Of a stretch of DNA of 64,000 bases, positions 52,706 to 64,000 are shown piece after piece. The notes under the pieces are model-generated. The model was not told where the DNA came from and did not search any database. It worked only from the letters and a program-made list of their open reading frames with translations. A program made the position numbers and the translations under genes. Each line of letters starts with the position of its first letter. Position 1 is the first letter of the stretch. Origin of the DNA: Cyprinodon diabolis (Eukaryota > Chordata > Actinopteri > Cyprinodontiformes > Cyprinodontidae). The stretch is from contig CM060083.1 in NCBI GenBank assembly GCA_030533445.1, forward strand, positions 29,575,166 to 29,639,165, written 5' to 3'.

Positions 52706-54195
52706 GGGGTCCATTTTTTGAAGCAGGTTTAAAAAACTCAGATTCAAATCCGCAACACTAAATTGACCTAGCCTACTGTCTGGAACTCTGAGTTTCTGGT
52801 TCCACAATGGCTGCTATGAATTAGTTCAATCACCTGTAAGTAGGTCCATTAAGAGTTTAGCATGTGCACAACAAGTATGAAAAGCCATTATCAGTGGACC
52901 ACCGATTCGAAGAGCCGCAGTGACCACAGGCAACAAGAAGTGCCTATTTCTCCCCACTGGAACTGGAGATTTTAATGCAAAAATGCAAAAAATAAAATAA
53001 AAAAAGGGAAAATGTGTTCAAAAGACAAAGTGCTACAGCTACAAAGAAGAGTAAGATGGTGAAGGAGAAGATTGTTGTTCGAGTTAATGCGTAGGTTTAT
53101 ATAAAGTGGGCTATGGCAGGCCATTTTTACATTTATTAAAAGCACTCTTCTCTCTGTTGTTCCATTTGTAGATAACTAAAATAAGATTCTTTTTGATAAA
53201 AAGCACACGCCTAGACTGAAGTATAATAATATCTTTTCCAAATAAAATTTTTATTGCAGAAACTGAATTTTAAAAAGCAAAAAAATAATTATACCAGTAA
53301 GGATTAAGATTTATATATCTAGAAATGTTTACACATTTTAAGTGGCCGTTCTGAGATTTAACTAAAAAACGAACGAAAACTAGTACATATCAAACGCCTT
53401 GCCATTGGTGTTGTGACCACGACAACATTTAGGGATTTTTTCTTGAATGGTAGAGGATCAATGTATGTATTTAGGTGAAATTGTCTGGCAGCAGGTGGAA
53501 ATGAAGAACCTGTGCATCATCATGAGTCCCTTCTCATGTTCATTCAGTCTTTTTTTACACAATAAATATTAAGTGGCTGTTTGCAGCTGCACTTCGGATG
53601 TTATCATACCAATAAATGACTGTTATTAGTGGCTATCAGGCCCAAAGAATGGCTCAGATTGTGCCAGTAAGTTCATTAGGTTGTTATCATCGAGTGAATC
53701 CTAATCCTAGCCCTCAATTAATCCCTTTTCCCCCATGGAATTAATGAATTTATTTATATGTTATCTTAAAATAATTTAATTAGTTCTTCAACTGCTGTAA
53801 ATATAACGAAATGAAAATAAAATTATCCACATCTCGCTCATATTAAACAAATCACAAACAAGTTGTAGAAGCCTCTCCCTAAAAATATAAATTTTTTTCT
53901 GAAAAAGTGCCGACCATTTTTCAATATCCTCGTCGAATGGACATGCAATGTTTATCTTTAAAACCTAATGTGTGTTACAGACCTAATGAAAAATCTGAGT
54001 AAATCAGGAAATGATTGTGATTGTGATTGGGTGTAAGGATAGCGGAGACACAGGAAACTGGGGAGAATGTTATTATAGTGATTGAAATAGAGGTTGGGGA
54101 AGGTCTCTTTTTGAAACAAAAAAGTCGTAGTTTCCGATATTTCAGGTGTAGAAAACGTAGAGTTTTTGGTAAGCCTGCTTCGTGAAACGGACGCC
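52706..54195. mobile_element. DNA transposon family X, uninterrupted copy
   Basis: 1,490 bp. The left end is GGGGTCCATTTTTTGAAGCA and the right end is TGCTTCGTGAAACGGACGCC, imperfect inverted repeats. It is collinear with copies at 2170 and 8730 and gives the best view of the unbroken element. No transposase frame is seen. The target duplication is unclear. Confidence 0.72.
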
Positions 54196-54324
54196 AGGTA
54201 AGTAACTTTCTAAAGTCTCATTGCACTGTTAGCACATTTAGGCTTGCTGTGGAGAAACTCCAATGATAAACATGACATTATCATGAGGTTCATCAATAGA
54301 AAGTGTCAGGATCCGGGGCTTTGC

Positions 54325-54338
54325 CCACCAGAGGGCGC
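54325..54338 (+). promoter_or_regulatory. CTCF-like motif, full match (5' LTR of B)
   Basis: CCACCAGAGGGCGC, matching the CTCF core at every position, 21 bases inside U3. Confidence 0.55.
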
Positions 54339-54442
54339 AGTGGATCCATGCCTGGGGAGTTTGGGCTCAGCTTGGATCAGCTGTTTTCTATCTGCTGATT
54401 AAGGAAGCTCCCTATATAAGCTGAGTCTGAACTTCCCTCTTT

Positions 54443-54453
54443 GCTGGATCGTT
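54443..54453 (+). promoter_or_regulatory. predicted RNA start / self-primer of element B
   Basis: GCTGGATCGTT, 30 bases after the start of the TATA box and exactly complementary to the primer site at 54595-54605. The same 11 bases occur at 55276-55286 in the 3' LTR. Confidence 0.72.
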
Positions 54454-54594
54454 GTGTTTCCTGTGCCACCATGCCTGTCTGATTCTGCAAACCTGTGAGT
54501 CTGTCAACCGGTTCCAATAAATTACTGGACTTTTAATCCTCCCTCTGTGTCTGTGAGTCTGCATTTGGGCTAGTAAACCATCGCTTCATGACAG

Positions 54595-54605
54595 AACGAT
54601 CCAGC
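54595..54605 (+). other. element B primer-binding site (self-priming type)
   Basis: AACGATCCAGC, one base after the 5' LTR, the exact complement of the LTR motif at 54443-54453. It lacks the TGG start of a tRNA-primed site. Confidence 0.78.
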
Positions 54606-54650
54606 CAACAGACTAGCCCAGCAGACTCCTCCTACTCGCTCCTGGAGAGC

Positions 54651-54790
54651 CCGCTCTGTGCCGTCTGGAGACCCCTGAGCCCGCTCTGTGCCGTCTGGAG
54701 ACCCCTGAGCCCGCTCTGTGCCGTCTGGAGACCCCTGAGCCTGCTCTGTGCCGTCTGGAGACCCCTGAGGCTGCTCTGCGCCTTCCAGAG
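54651..54790 (+). repeat. 30-bp tandem repeat in element B
   Basis: Four to five units beginning 'cccgctctgtgccgtctgga'. In one frame each unit encodes PALCRLETPE, as in element A at 15652-15776 (minus strand). Confidence 0.9.
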
Positions 54791-55121
54791 ATTCCGCATG
54801 CGGAGCCGCAGTCGGCGGCTTCCTCTGCTCTGGATGTGGAGCCGTAGTGGGCGGACCTGTTTTAGAGCAGCGGGAGCGGAGACGGCGTCCTTCTCGGGGC
54901 ATCTTGCTGAAGCGGAGACAGTGTTTCTCCCGGTGCTTCCTGCTGAATCGGAGGTGACGCCCTCCTCCAAGGCCCCTGCAGCTTCTGAGACTCTGCTCTG
55001 CTGCCGGTTTCATGGCCGGCCACCTGAGACTCTTCCTGGCATCCCTGGTTCGCCCTTCGCCCTCCATGGGCGAGTTGTTTTTTTTGTTTTTTTTTCTTTG
55101 GGGCGTCTGGAATCCGCCCTT

Positions 55122-55133
55122 GAGGGGGGGGGG
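55122..55133 (+). other. element B polypurine tract
   Basis: GAGGGGGGGGGG just before the 3' LTR, preceded by 'ctggaatccgccctt' as in element A. Confidence 0.8.
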
Positions 55134-55136
55134 TAC

Positions 55137-55426
55137 TGTCAGGATCCGGGGCTTTGCCCACCAGAGGGCGCCGTGGATCCATGCCTGGGGAGTTTGGGCT
55201 CAGCTTGGATCAGCTGTTTTCTATCTGCTGATTAAGGAAGCTCCCTATATAAGCTGAGTCTGAACTTCCCTCTTTGCTGGATCGTTGTGTTTCCTGTGCC
55301 ACCATGCCTGTCTGATTCTGCAAACCTGTGAGTCTGTCAACCGGTTCCAATAAATTACTGGACTTTTAATCCTCCCTCTGTGTCTGTGAGTCTGCATTTG
55401 GGCTAGTAAACCATCGCTTCATGACA
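55137..55426 (+). repeat. element B 3' LTR
   Basis: 290 bp, differing from the 5' LTR at one base near the CTCF-like motif (A to C after GGGCGC). Confidence 0.94.
55158..55171 (+). promoter_or_regulatory. CTCF-like motif, full match (3' LTR of B)
   Basis: CCACCAGAGGGCGC, same position as in the 5' LTR. Confidence 0.55.
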
Positions 55427-55431
55427 GAAAG

Positions 55432-56164
55432 TACAAAAAACTTCTGGTTAAACGCAGAAGGAGGCTGAGGGGAACTAATGTTTGCATCATTCAACATCTA
55501 ACCAAGAAGAATGCCGACTTGGCCAAGAAGGCCAGGATCCTAAAAAGCAAGAGAAAAATTAGGGGATGTGAATGGTAAACTGCAAGGTTTTTATATAGTG
55601 AATGAAGCACCAGAAGAGGCAAATGTTCTGCTCATCAGGATTACCGAGGATCTGGATAAATTAATGTAAACACCATATGGGGACAGAAAGTAACACTAGT
55701 GACACTGACTCACAACAATCAGCACTTACTGGCTTACAAACAGTTGCACACATTACATCAGAGGCTAAAACAATAGGTTCAAAATATCTGGAGTTACTGT
55801 AAGAACCTTTAATTACACCAAATAAGGAGGGCAGGATATACTGTAGAGGAAAAGTATTTCTACAGTGATATCACAATGTTTGAGGTTACTATAATGAAGA
55901 GCATTGTAACAGGGCAATTAAAGTAGAAAATACATGATCTATTATACATTACAACATCCAAAGCTCGAACGCCAACTGATGCAAAGCCAGTTCAGTTAGT
56001 ATCATTACAATATTATAGCTAACTAGTAATGCTATGAAAAGGGGATGGACGTTGAGCTTTGAGCTAGAAGTGTATGAATTTCATCATATGGCTAGATTGA
56101 GTGGGAATGGCAAAGGAGTGGCGGCCTATGACGATATAAATTATATATATACAATACACATTTG
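55432..56164. other. unassigned intergenic DNA
   Basis: AT-rich; no gene or clear transposon seen. 55440-55670 is purine-rich without a stable frame. Confidence 0.45.
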
Positions 56165-56168
56165 TATA

Positions 56169-56250
<82 letters not shown>

Positions 56251-56252
56251 AT
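56165..56252. repeat. (TA)n microsatellite
   Basis: About 75 bp of pure TA with slightly impure edges. The Tyr/Ile repeat frames through it are artefacts. Confidence 0.97.
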
Positions 56253-59200
56253 ATACCTATTTATGTTCTTTCATAAATAAAAAATATGTTATTGTTGTAA
56301 TGCAAATAATATTGAATGTCGGGTTGCAAGAAACAAATAGAATTTTTGATTCTGGCAAAAACATTTTTGAAGCATATATGTGAGCTGGTAGAAAGTGTAA
56401 ATATTTCTGTAGAAGATCTGAAGCTCTCAGTTTCCTTGGGGGCCCCACACTGCCTGCTTGTTCCCAAAGGGCCCATGAAGGAATAATCAGTCATTAACTG
56501 GTGCACGCCCAACTTCATTTTCCAGCTCCAGAGTGGCACTGCTTGCAGGATCAATAGACCAGGGTAATTAAAGAGCTGGCCAGGCTGGGAGGGGAGCATG
56601 TTGCCAGTAAATCCACCGCAGCGACTGGATGCTTGTAGCCACAATGACTACAACACTGACACTGAGACTGTCTCTAAGGAAGAGGGACTGAAAAAAAATG
56701 CACCAGCAAGAGCCTGAAAAATGGCTCATCACAAGCCCAATTATTTAAACATAATGATGCATAAAGACCAGTGTGCTTGATTACTTTGCTGTTTTTTGTT
56801 TCCATTATAATGTTGTGCAAATTGGCATATATGATAGTAATTATGGTGATTTAGATTTCTGCTAGATGTGCGCTCCAAACACCAGTGGATTAATTGTGTC
56901 TTCCCGTGTATCCGTGTGGAGACACAAATCTATTGAGCTGTCAGGACACATGGTGATTTAATTTCTATAAGCTGCTTCTAATGTGAGTAATGTTTTATAG
57001 TTGAAATGATAACAGCAAGGTAAACTGTATGAGCCATATTGCTTTTCATAGCCAAAACATCACAGGCCGATCCTTTTTTATTTTCAGAGTTGCTCAGATG
57101 TTAAAGTCCAATAAAGAGATCAAAGTATTTCCTCAGAAAATCCTTGAGGAAAAGCTGATGTGGATAATGTTGCTTTGCAGCTTGTTTGCTGAGCGGGGCT
57201 CAGTGTGTTTCTTAAATCCTTCAGCATTTGCAGGCTTCACTGGTTTTCTTAATCTGATGCATTAGCAATCCTTACTTCATTCTAATAAGGACATGGAGGT
57301 CTTGTGTTGTTGTCAACGCTCTGAAGCTCACAGGACTTATAAAATCCACCCCTTTTACATCATAAAGCACTAAACAAAAAAGTGGATGAGCTGTTCAGAT
57401 CCTTGGTGACAGGATGCTATTTGTGTGTACTTTATAATGATCTGATGGTAAATTATTCTCATTTTTAAGACCAATACCACTAGATTCTGCTTGTGAAGTG
57501 TAAAGTACAGTTCATTACTGCACTCTAAAAGCTACAGGATTATTTCTATTATCCAGATGTTGGTTTTATATTATTTAATGTCCCAGACCCTGCACTGTAT
57601 TGAAGCAAGTTTAGCTCCTAAGATTATTGAACAACCCCAAAACTCTGTGGAGTTTATTTGTAACAAATGACATCAGTCTTACAAACTCAGTAGAGGTTCC
57701 CAAAAACCCCTCTCTTAAGTTGCAGAATTATTAGTTTGCATCAGTACGACAGACGTGAAGGGCTTCCTTGAGAAAAAACTAAAAGAAAAAATATGTTAAT
57801 TGTGACTGACAGCAACTTTGCTTAGAAAAGATTCAAACTAGGCTTAATGAGAGGGAATCTTTAGTTTTGTGGCATAACTCTTAGAAGCTGTAAAAAGATT
57901 AAACTGATGTCGCAGCATTTCTACAACCTGTCACTGCTTGATTTTCAGCTGCCACCAACCGGCATGTGATTTAGTTGGATTTCATCATCCTGTAACAAGC
58001 AGCACATAAGCACAGGAAAGCAGAAACAGCAGCACTGCAGAGAGAGTATAATCACAATGATGGACCTTAACCTCAAAATGACTGAGATATTTCTTCTTCT
58101 TTCAACAGAATAAAGTAGAATGAGGTCTAAACTTACACTAATGAAAAATAATTCCAGGACATCAAAGCACTGGTTTTCGTTAACCAAACATACAAACTAA
58201 CAAAAGTAATTGACAAAAACACTCATTGCTCCTTTGTTTGCTTAACCTTCCTTCCTAGTAAAACCAATGCAGCCTATTCTAAGGAGCTGTCAGATAAACT
58301 ATGGCTGCAGGCCCCTATTGCTAACATAAACACTATCTGGGTTAACAATAAAAGAAATATACAATTCTCTTAGATCCTTATTATCACCATTTATCCAAAA
58401 TGTTGTCAACACTTCATTTTAAATATTACAGCACCAAAAAGTGTTATAGGAATAGAAACCTTTATTGCTGATCTTTCTTAGCTGTGTGTGAGACCAAAAG
58501 AACAGATGTCCTGTTTTCTGATATGTGTGCAATAAGCTTATAGTGGAGGCAAAATCTAATACATAGACAACTCCCAAACATTGCAACAATAGGTAAATAA
58601 TAAATGTTTACACCAACGTTTCGGTCGAGTCAGATTCACAAGGTGTTAAGAGAGAAAAGCATGCAACTTGACTAAGAAAGGCCTTTGTGATCGTGAAGTT
58701 GAATGCTATTTTTTTCTTAAGTATTAGAGACAGTCTGTAGTCACACATAAGACCATCTTTAGTTTGAAATAAATAAAGTTTCTTGAAAGTGCTAAAAAAT
58801 GTCATTATTTCCAAATAAAATAAATTGATAAAAAGGAAAATAAATATAAATGTTTTGTGCTTTTGTACGGGTCCACATTTTTTGTGTTTTTCTTTATTTT
58901 CTATACTAGCAGTATTACATGTATCAGTTTTTTAAATAACCTTATTAGTATAGTTTAGTTTTTCTGGTGGTAATATGATAGGGTACACATTTTAGTGGAA
59001 AAAAGTCAAAAGTGGTCCCAATATCTGTACTTATCTAGGAAAGTCACATATTCAATATTGATTCTTTGGTTTCACCAAGTTGTAACTTGCTACCCCTCAG
59101 AATCCAATAATTATCTGATTTATTGATCTCTTCGTAGTGATACTGTAAAAGTTTGAAGAGTCTCTTGTGGTGGCAGTAACTGGGGAAGAGGGGTGGTGGT

Positions 59201-60371
59201 TGGATTAGTAGGAAAAGGTCTATAGATTCTTTGTTAACTGGGATTCTGACCACTTTGAATAGGCCAGGATCGACCAGTCGTCCCCAGGCAAAGCAAAACC
59301 TCGATCTTACAGACAGGACAGCAGCAGGGTGGGTCTATCAGGAATAACCATTCCACAACTCAACAAAAATAAGAGAGCGCATTAACTGTGATGTCCATTG
59401 ATTGGTCTGTGCTGCACGTAGTCAAAGAGACAAGCTGGTCCAATTCGATTTGTTTGGAGACATTCCAAGGGTAATTGTAAGTAACTGAAAACAGCAAAAA
59501 GGACAGCACAGGTCAGCTAGACACTGGAACACAAATAAATCAAGATTTAGGTGAGTGGATTGGGGAAATGTAAGAAAGAAGGACAGAAACATAGAAGGAA
59601 TTGAGAGGAGAAAAACTTAGATCCATGGGGGTTTGATCTGAGCAGTGTCATTAACAGTCGAGGCAGAGATTTCCTCCTGGCCGGCTTTCTCGCTGTCCAG
59701 TGGGGGTTTTATCCTTCCAGAAGGATCTGTGAGCAAGAGGGACATACTGTATATTAACAGCTTTACCGGCAGCTTTATTTTCCTGTGTTTGGAAAAATCT
59801 CACAGGTGGTAGGTCATCATCGGCAACACATTAGAGCAAGTCTGACAGGGTTAGACTGTCTTTTTCCCCCCTGATGCTTGACACCCTGCTGACTTGATCC
59901 AGACTGGGCTCAGATTGAAAGGTTTTATCACTGCCTACCAGGCTATTGCACACACAATAAAAGACACATTAATAACCACCTGCATAAAACACTCTTTTTA
60001 ACATTAAATTGTTTCTTAAAATCTAAGATTGCTTTCTTAAATGTATACTGGAATTTAGTTTAAAGAAAATTATCATCCCCTTTTTATACAAAAAAAAATA
60101 ATTATGCCTTTCAAAATATTTTCTTTTCCTTTGAACTTATGCCCATTATCTCATACCCCAACCAAAAGCTCTTGTATGAAATGAAAAGAAAATGGTTGAT
60201 GGTATATAATTTTTTTTTTCTTTATATAAAAAAATCAGATTTGTTAAGATAATATTTGTTCATTTTTGTCTGATATCCCCAAATAAAACTTATTGCAATA
60301 AAATGTCACAAGAGGTCATTTGAATAGTATTTAGTAGGTAGGTCCATCTATATAAAATTAAATCTCATTAT
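56253..60371. other. mostly unassigned DNA with possible conserved islands
   Basis: Apart from the candidate exon at 59617-59726, no gene or transposon is recognised. 56420-56640, 56880-56990 and 59800-59960 are non-repetitive and less AT-rich, and could be conserved non-coding elements. Confidence 0.4.
59617..59726 (-). CDS. candidate terminal coding exon of an unidentified gene
   Basis: On the minus strand an AG acceptor with a pyrimidine stretch (CCCTCTTGCTCACAG, ending at 59727) is followed by an open frame that ends in TAA at 59617-59619. If a G is supplied by the previous exon, it encodes DPSGRIKPPLDSEKAG through to a tail of QIKPPWI (36 aa). The same frame also opens from an ATG at 59745, giving a 42-codon small ORF starting MSLLLT. 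Composition is balanced and unlike the surrounding AT-rich DNA. A possible branch point (CTGTTAAT) lies upstream. I do not recognise the protein, and no other exon is seen in the window. Confidence 0.35.
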
Positions 60372-60381
60372 AAATTAGGGG

Positions 60382-60492
60382 GGCTGCATGATGGAGCAGT
60401 GGGTAGTGCTGTTGCCATGCAGCAAGAAAGTTTTGGGTTCAATTAAGCAGGAGAAAATGGATGGATGGATGGATGGATGGATGGATGGATGG
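60382..60492 (+). mobile_element. tRNA-derived SINE, internally deleted
   Basis: 111 bp with a perfect 10-bp duplication AAATTAGGGG (60372-60381, 60493-60502). The head 'gcagtgggtagtgctgttgc' is A-box-like and 'tgggttcaatt' B-box-like, as in a common fish SINE. The tail is the typical 'gaaaatggatgg' with (ATGG)n. The middle of the usual element is missing. Confidence 0.75.
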
Positions 60493-60502
60493 AAATTAGG
60501 GG

Positions 60503-61424
60503 TATAAAAAATTGTATTCAAAATTTTAAATATCTGAGATAATGTTGTGATTGTATTTTTTTTAACATACTGAAAAACAGTACTACAAACTAAGGCATTT
60601 TTTAATTCTCTAAGTTGATCAACAACCATGCACATCAAGATTCTAGATAGTGCCCCCATTCCATGCAGAGGCTTATCTGATGGCTGAGAATCAAACGGTG
60701 AGCTGCACCTGGAAGTTTAGAACTGCAGCACTATGTCCGGAGAAAAGGCTTTGCAAAACTCTTTCATCAAATCACAAAAGGAAAACCTTGTATCTCCTCT
60801 TTGGCCACAAACAGGAAAAGGCTAAGGATGCTATTTTAACTGTAAAGCAATAGTGATAGCTACTAGGCCCTGTAAAACTACCACCCCAGGGAAGGAGCTT
60901 TCAAACGTTCAGATGCTTTAGATAGATCTAACCAGGTCAGTATAGCGTTCCTGTATTGGAACTAACTAAATGCCAAACAATGGTGTTACTGTATATAGTT
61001 CCTTGCACCCTTGTTGAAATGCACTGTACAATAGCTCTAGAAATGCACCAGCTGTTTAGTTATAAAGGAATATCAAGACTGAACACTAACAAAATATTAA
61101 CTTTGACCAAAGCTGACAATTTGTGTTGAAGCCTGTCTTAACGCTGACTAACCTACATTACTAATTGTAGTTGATTAAAATGTGATGTAAAATTACCATT
61201 AACACAACAACTGAAAAGAGATACTTGTAAATCTACTGTCACACTTGTCATTCAAAGTCCATCCCTTTTTCACTTGTAAATCCTCCTGTGCAGAAAAAAA
61301 TTAATTAACTATTTATTTCATCTGGTAGCTGAATTGTTTACTGCCTGCTGGTTTTGCCCTAAATAAAACAATGCAAATATAGCCATAGTGCTATTGATAA
61401 TATTTATTTACTGGTTGTAGTAGT
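60503..61424. other. unassigned intergenic DNA
   Basis: No gene or clear repeat seen. Confidence 0.45.
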
Positions 61425-61441
61425 AGTAGTAATAGTAGTAG

Positions 61442-61676
61442 GAGGAGTGGTGGCATGGTTGTTGGGGCATAGACATTGGAATCCTGAAGTTCTGAGTTCG
61501 AGCTCCACTCCCACAGACTCTGGGTCCCTGAGCAAAGGCCATTTACTTTATACTGCTCCCTGGGCGCTGCACAATGGCAGCCCACTGCTCCCAAAGGGGA
61601 TGGGTTAAATGCAGAGAGTTCATTTTGTTGCTCTGTGCTTGTGACTGTAATAACAATCAAAAACAGAAAAAAAAGA
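61442..61676 (+). mobile_element. tRNA-derived SINE inserted in a TAG microsatellite
   Basis: 235 bp. The head has a B-box-like 'gagttcgagctcc' (61494-61506). The body 'gcagcccactgctcccaaag' and 'gatgggttaaatgcagagag' is typical of a fish SINE, with an A-rich tail. The 17-bp sequence AGTAGTAATAGTAGTAG lies on both sides (61425-61441, 61677-61693), a target duplication within the repeat. Confidence 0.8.
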
Positions 61677-61695
61677 AGTAGTAATAGTAGTAGAA

Positions 61696-61735
<40 letters not shown>

Positions 61736-61758
61736 CAGTAGTAGTAGTAGTAGTAGTC
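61677..61758. repeat. (TAG)n microsatellite
   Basis: Impure TAG/AGT trinucleotide array interrupted by the SINE at 61442-61676. A short part lies left of the SINE (61417-61441). Long Tyr-repeat frames on the minus strand are artefacts. Confidence 0.93.
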
Positions 61759-63048
<1,290 letters not shown>

Positions 63049-63051
<3 letters not shown>

Positions 63052-64000
63052 TGTGTGTTCACAGGCATTTGTTTATAAAGACAGATAGAAAACAGGCATA
63101 TTGCGATATCTCAAATATGCTTATCTTTTTTATCTTGTTTCACAGCCGACTACTCAGGTGTTTGTTGTGTTCAACAGGGAGACAGCGTGAGGAAAGACAC
63201 TGCCTCTGTGGTGGTTGATTTTTCCACTTCAGTCTCTAAATCTATCTCACATTATATTTAACATCAGCAATTTTGCAATACCACTATGTTATAATAAATG
63301 TTGAAGAAGATCTACGAATGGTGTTACAAAGAGAAGAAAGTGACAAGAGAGAACGCTTATCACACTGTAGGTTCTTGTAGCTTTTTATGATGTGGTGCAA
63401 AATTGTAACATAATCATCTAAACTGATCATCTAATAACATAAAGATGACTATACATATTCTGAATCCAAGGGTGCAACAGATTAAACTACAGATTTTGTA
63501 TCAGATTAAGTAATAGATGGAGAACATATAGATTCTGACATAAAAATTGCCTTTTCTTCAGAATCCATCCTTGTTCATAGGAAATTCCTGCCCAAAAGAG
63601 ATTCTGAATACAAGCAAGTGACAGATTTTACAGATTTTGAATCAGAGGAAGCACCATATGAAGAATAAAGTACATATAAGTGATTAACAGGGTAAATTTA
63701 AAGATAAGGAAAGGTTGTATACTTTAATTGTCTCTTCTGTGTCCCTAGAAAAAGGACAATGCTCCAACAAAACAAGGAAAAACAGAACTTTGAATCAGTG
63801 ACAGTAAACATACATGATATGATAAACATTCACATGTGTGTGTGCCAGCTAAGATCACTAACTCAATGAACACCTAACTATTTAAAGGAAAGGAGATTCT
63901 AAAATGTTCTAAAAATTATTTGAAATGTTCTTTCACATAGCTAGGTGGCATCTTATCACTGCAAAAAATATGAATTTATAAACTTGCATAAATCACTTTC
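63049..64000. other. unassigned intergenic DNA
   Basis: AT-rich; no gene or recognisable repeat seen. The pattern 'cagatttt...gaatcaga' recurs loosely between 63470 and 63660. Confidence 0.4.

Larger units (their letters stand above)
54304..54593 (+). repeat. element B 5' LTR
   Basis: TGTCAGGATCC to CATGACA. It has a TATA box at 54413-54420, a predicted RNA start at 54443 exactly 30 bases downstream, and AATAAA at 54516-54521. Confidence 0.94.
54304..55426 (+). mobile_element. element B: miniature (TRIM-like) self-priming LTR retrotransposon
   Basis: Two 290-bp LTRs that differ at a single base by eye (54304-54593, 55137-55426) enclose a 543-bp interior, with a perfect GAAAG duplication (54299-54303, 55427-55431). 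The primer site follows the 5' LTR and a polypurine tract precedes the 3' LTR. There is no gag or pol. The interior has about four to five copies of a 30-bp repeat encoding PALCRLETPE, also present in element A, and the last ~30 bases match A exactly. The near-identical LTRs indicate a very recent insertion. Confidence 0.94.

Noticed and set aside
54588..55235. 215-codon plus-strand frame in element B
   Set aside because: It crosses the primer site, a 30-bp repeat, the polypurine tract and the 3' LTR, and is not in the frame that gives the peptide shared with element A.
56034..56383. Tyr/Ile-rich peptides over the (TA)n tract
   Set aside because: Products of microsatellite sequence only.

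Overview
This window reads as intergenic or deep-intronic DNA from a teleost fish, probably a percomorph. It is AT-rich, has no bacterial gene layout, no tRNA or rRNA, and no convincing multi-exon host gene. It is packed with repeat families typical of ray-finned fish: Tc1-like transposons with ~200-bp inverted repeats, hAT and Harbinger-like miniature elements, an R4/Dong-clade (Rex6-like) LINE, L2-like LINE tails, tRNA-derived SINEs, Ty3/Gypsy elements of the self-priming Tf1/sushi type, and long GATA/GACA and TA microsatellites. The only long open frames are transposon proteins.

Layout. 1-2,169: unassigned AT-rich DNA with two perfect hairpins. 2,170-7,203: a nest, in which a ~1.5-kb DNA element (family X) holds an intact-looking Tc1 element and a hAT element, and the hAT holds a Harbinger-like MITE. 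7,204-13,396: a hairpin cluster, a second X copy with its own Harbinger MITE, and a Tc1 scrap. 13,402-17,942: a young non-autonomous LTR retrotransposon (element A), followed by a solo LTR (18,476-19,079). 19,926-26,275: a TTAA-flanked MITE, an L2 scrap, a hAT MITE with a perfect 8-bp duplication, and an RT scrap. 28,731-29,033: a duplicated GATA/GACA array. 35,962-40,409: an R4-clade LINE joined to (TA)n, with a full-length Tc1 at its truncated end and more (TA)n beyond. 40,579-46,171: three solo LTRs or LTR-like copies. 46,195-52,660: LINE and Tc1 remnants and another solo LTR. 52,706-54,195: an uninterrupted X copy. 54,304-55,426: a 1.1-kb LTR element (element B). 56,253-64,000: mostly unassigned, with a candidate terminal exon on the minus strand (59,617-59,726), two SINEs, and TAG, GACA/GATA and TA microsatellites.

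How the parts relate. Nothing here forms a pathway; the window records successive insertions. Many insertions can be defined to the base by their target-site duplications: TA for Tc1, 5 bp for LTRs, 8 bp for hAT, TTA for Harbinger. The most interesting signals are in the LTR elements. Both full-length copies carry an 11-base primer-binding site exactly complementary to a stretch of their own LTR about 30 bases downstream of a TATA box, which is the self-priming arrangement. Their LTRs also carry a perfect match to the CTCF core motif. The two elements have largely different LTRs but share a 30-bp repeat that encodes the same decapeptide.
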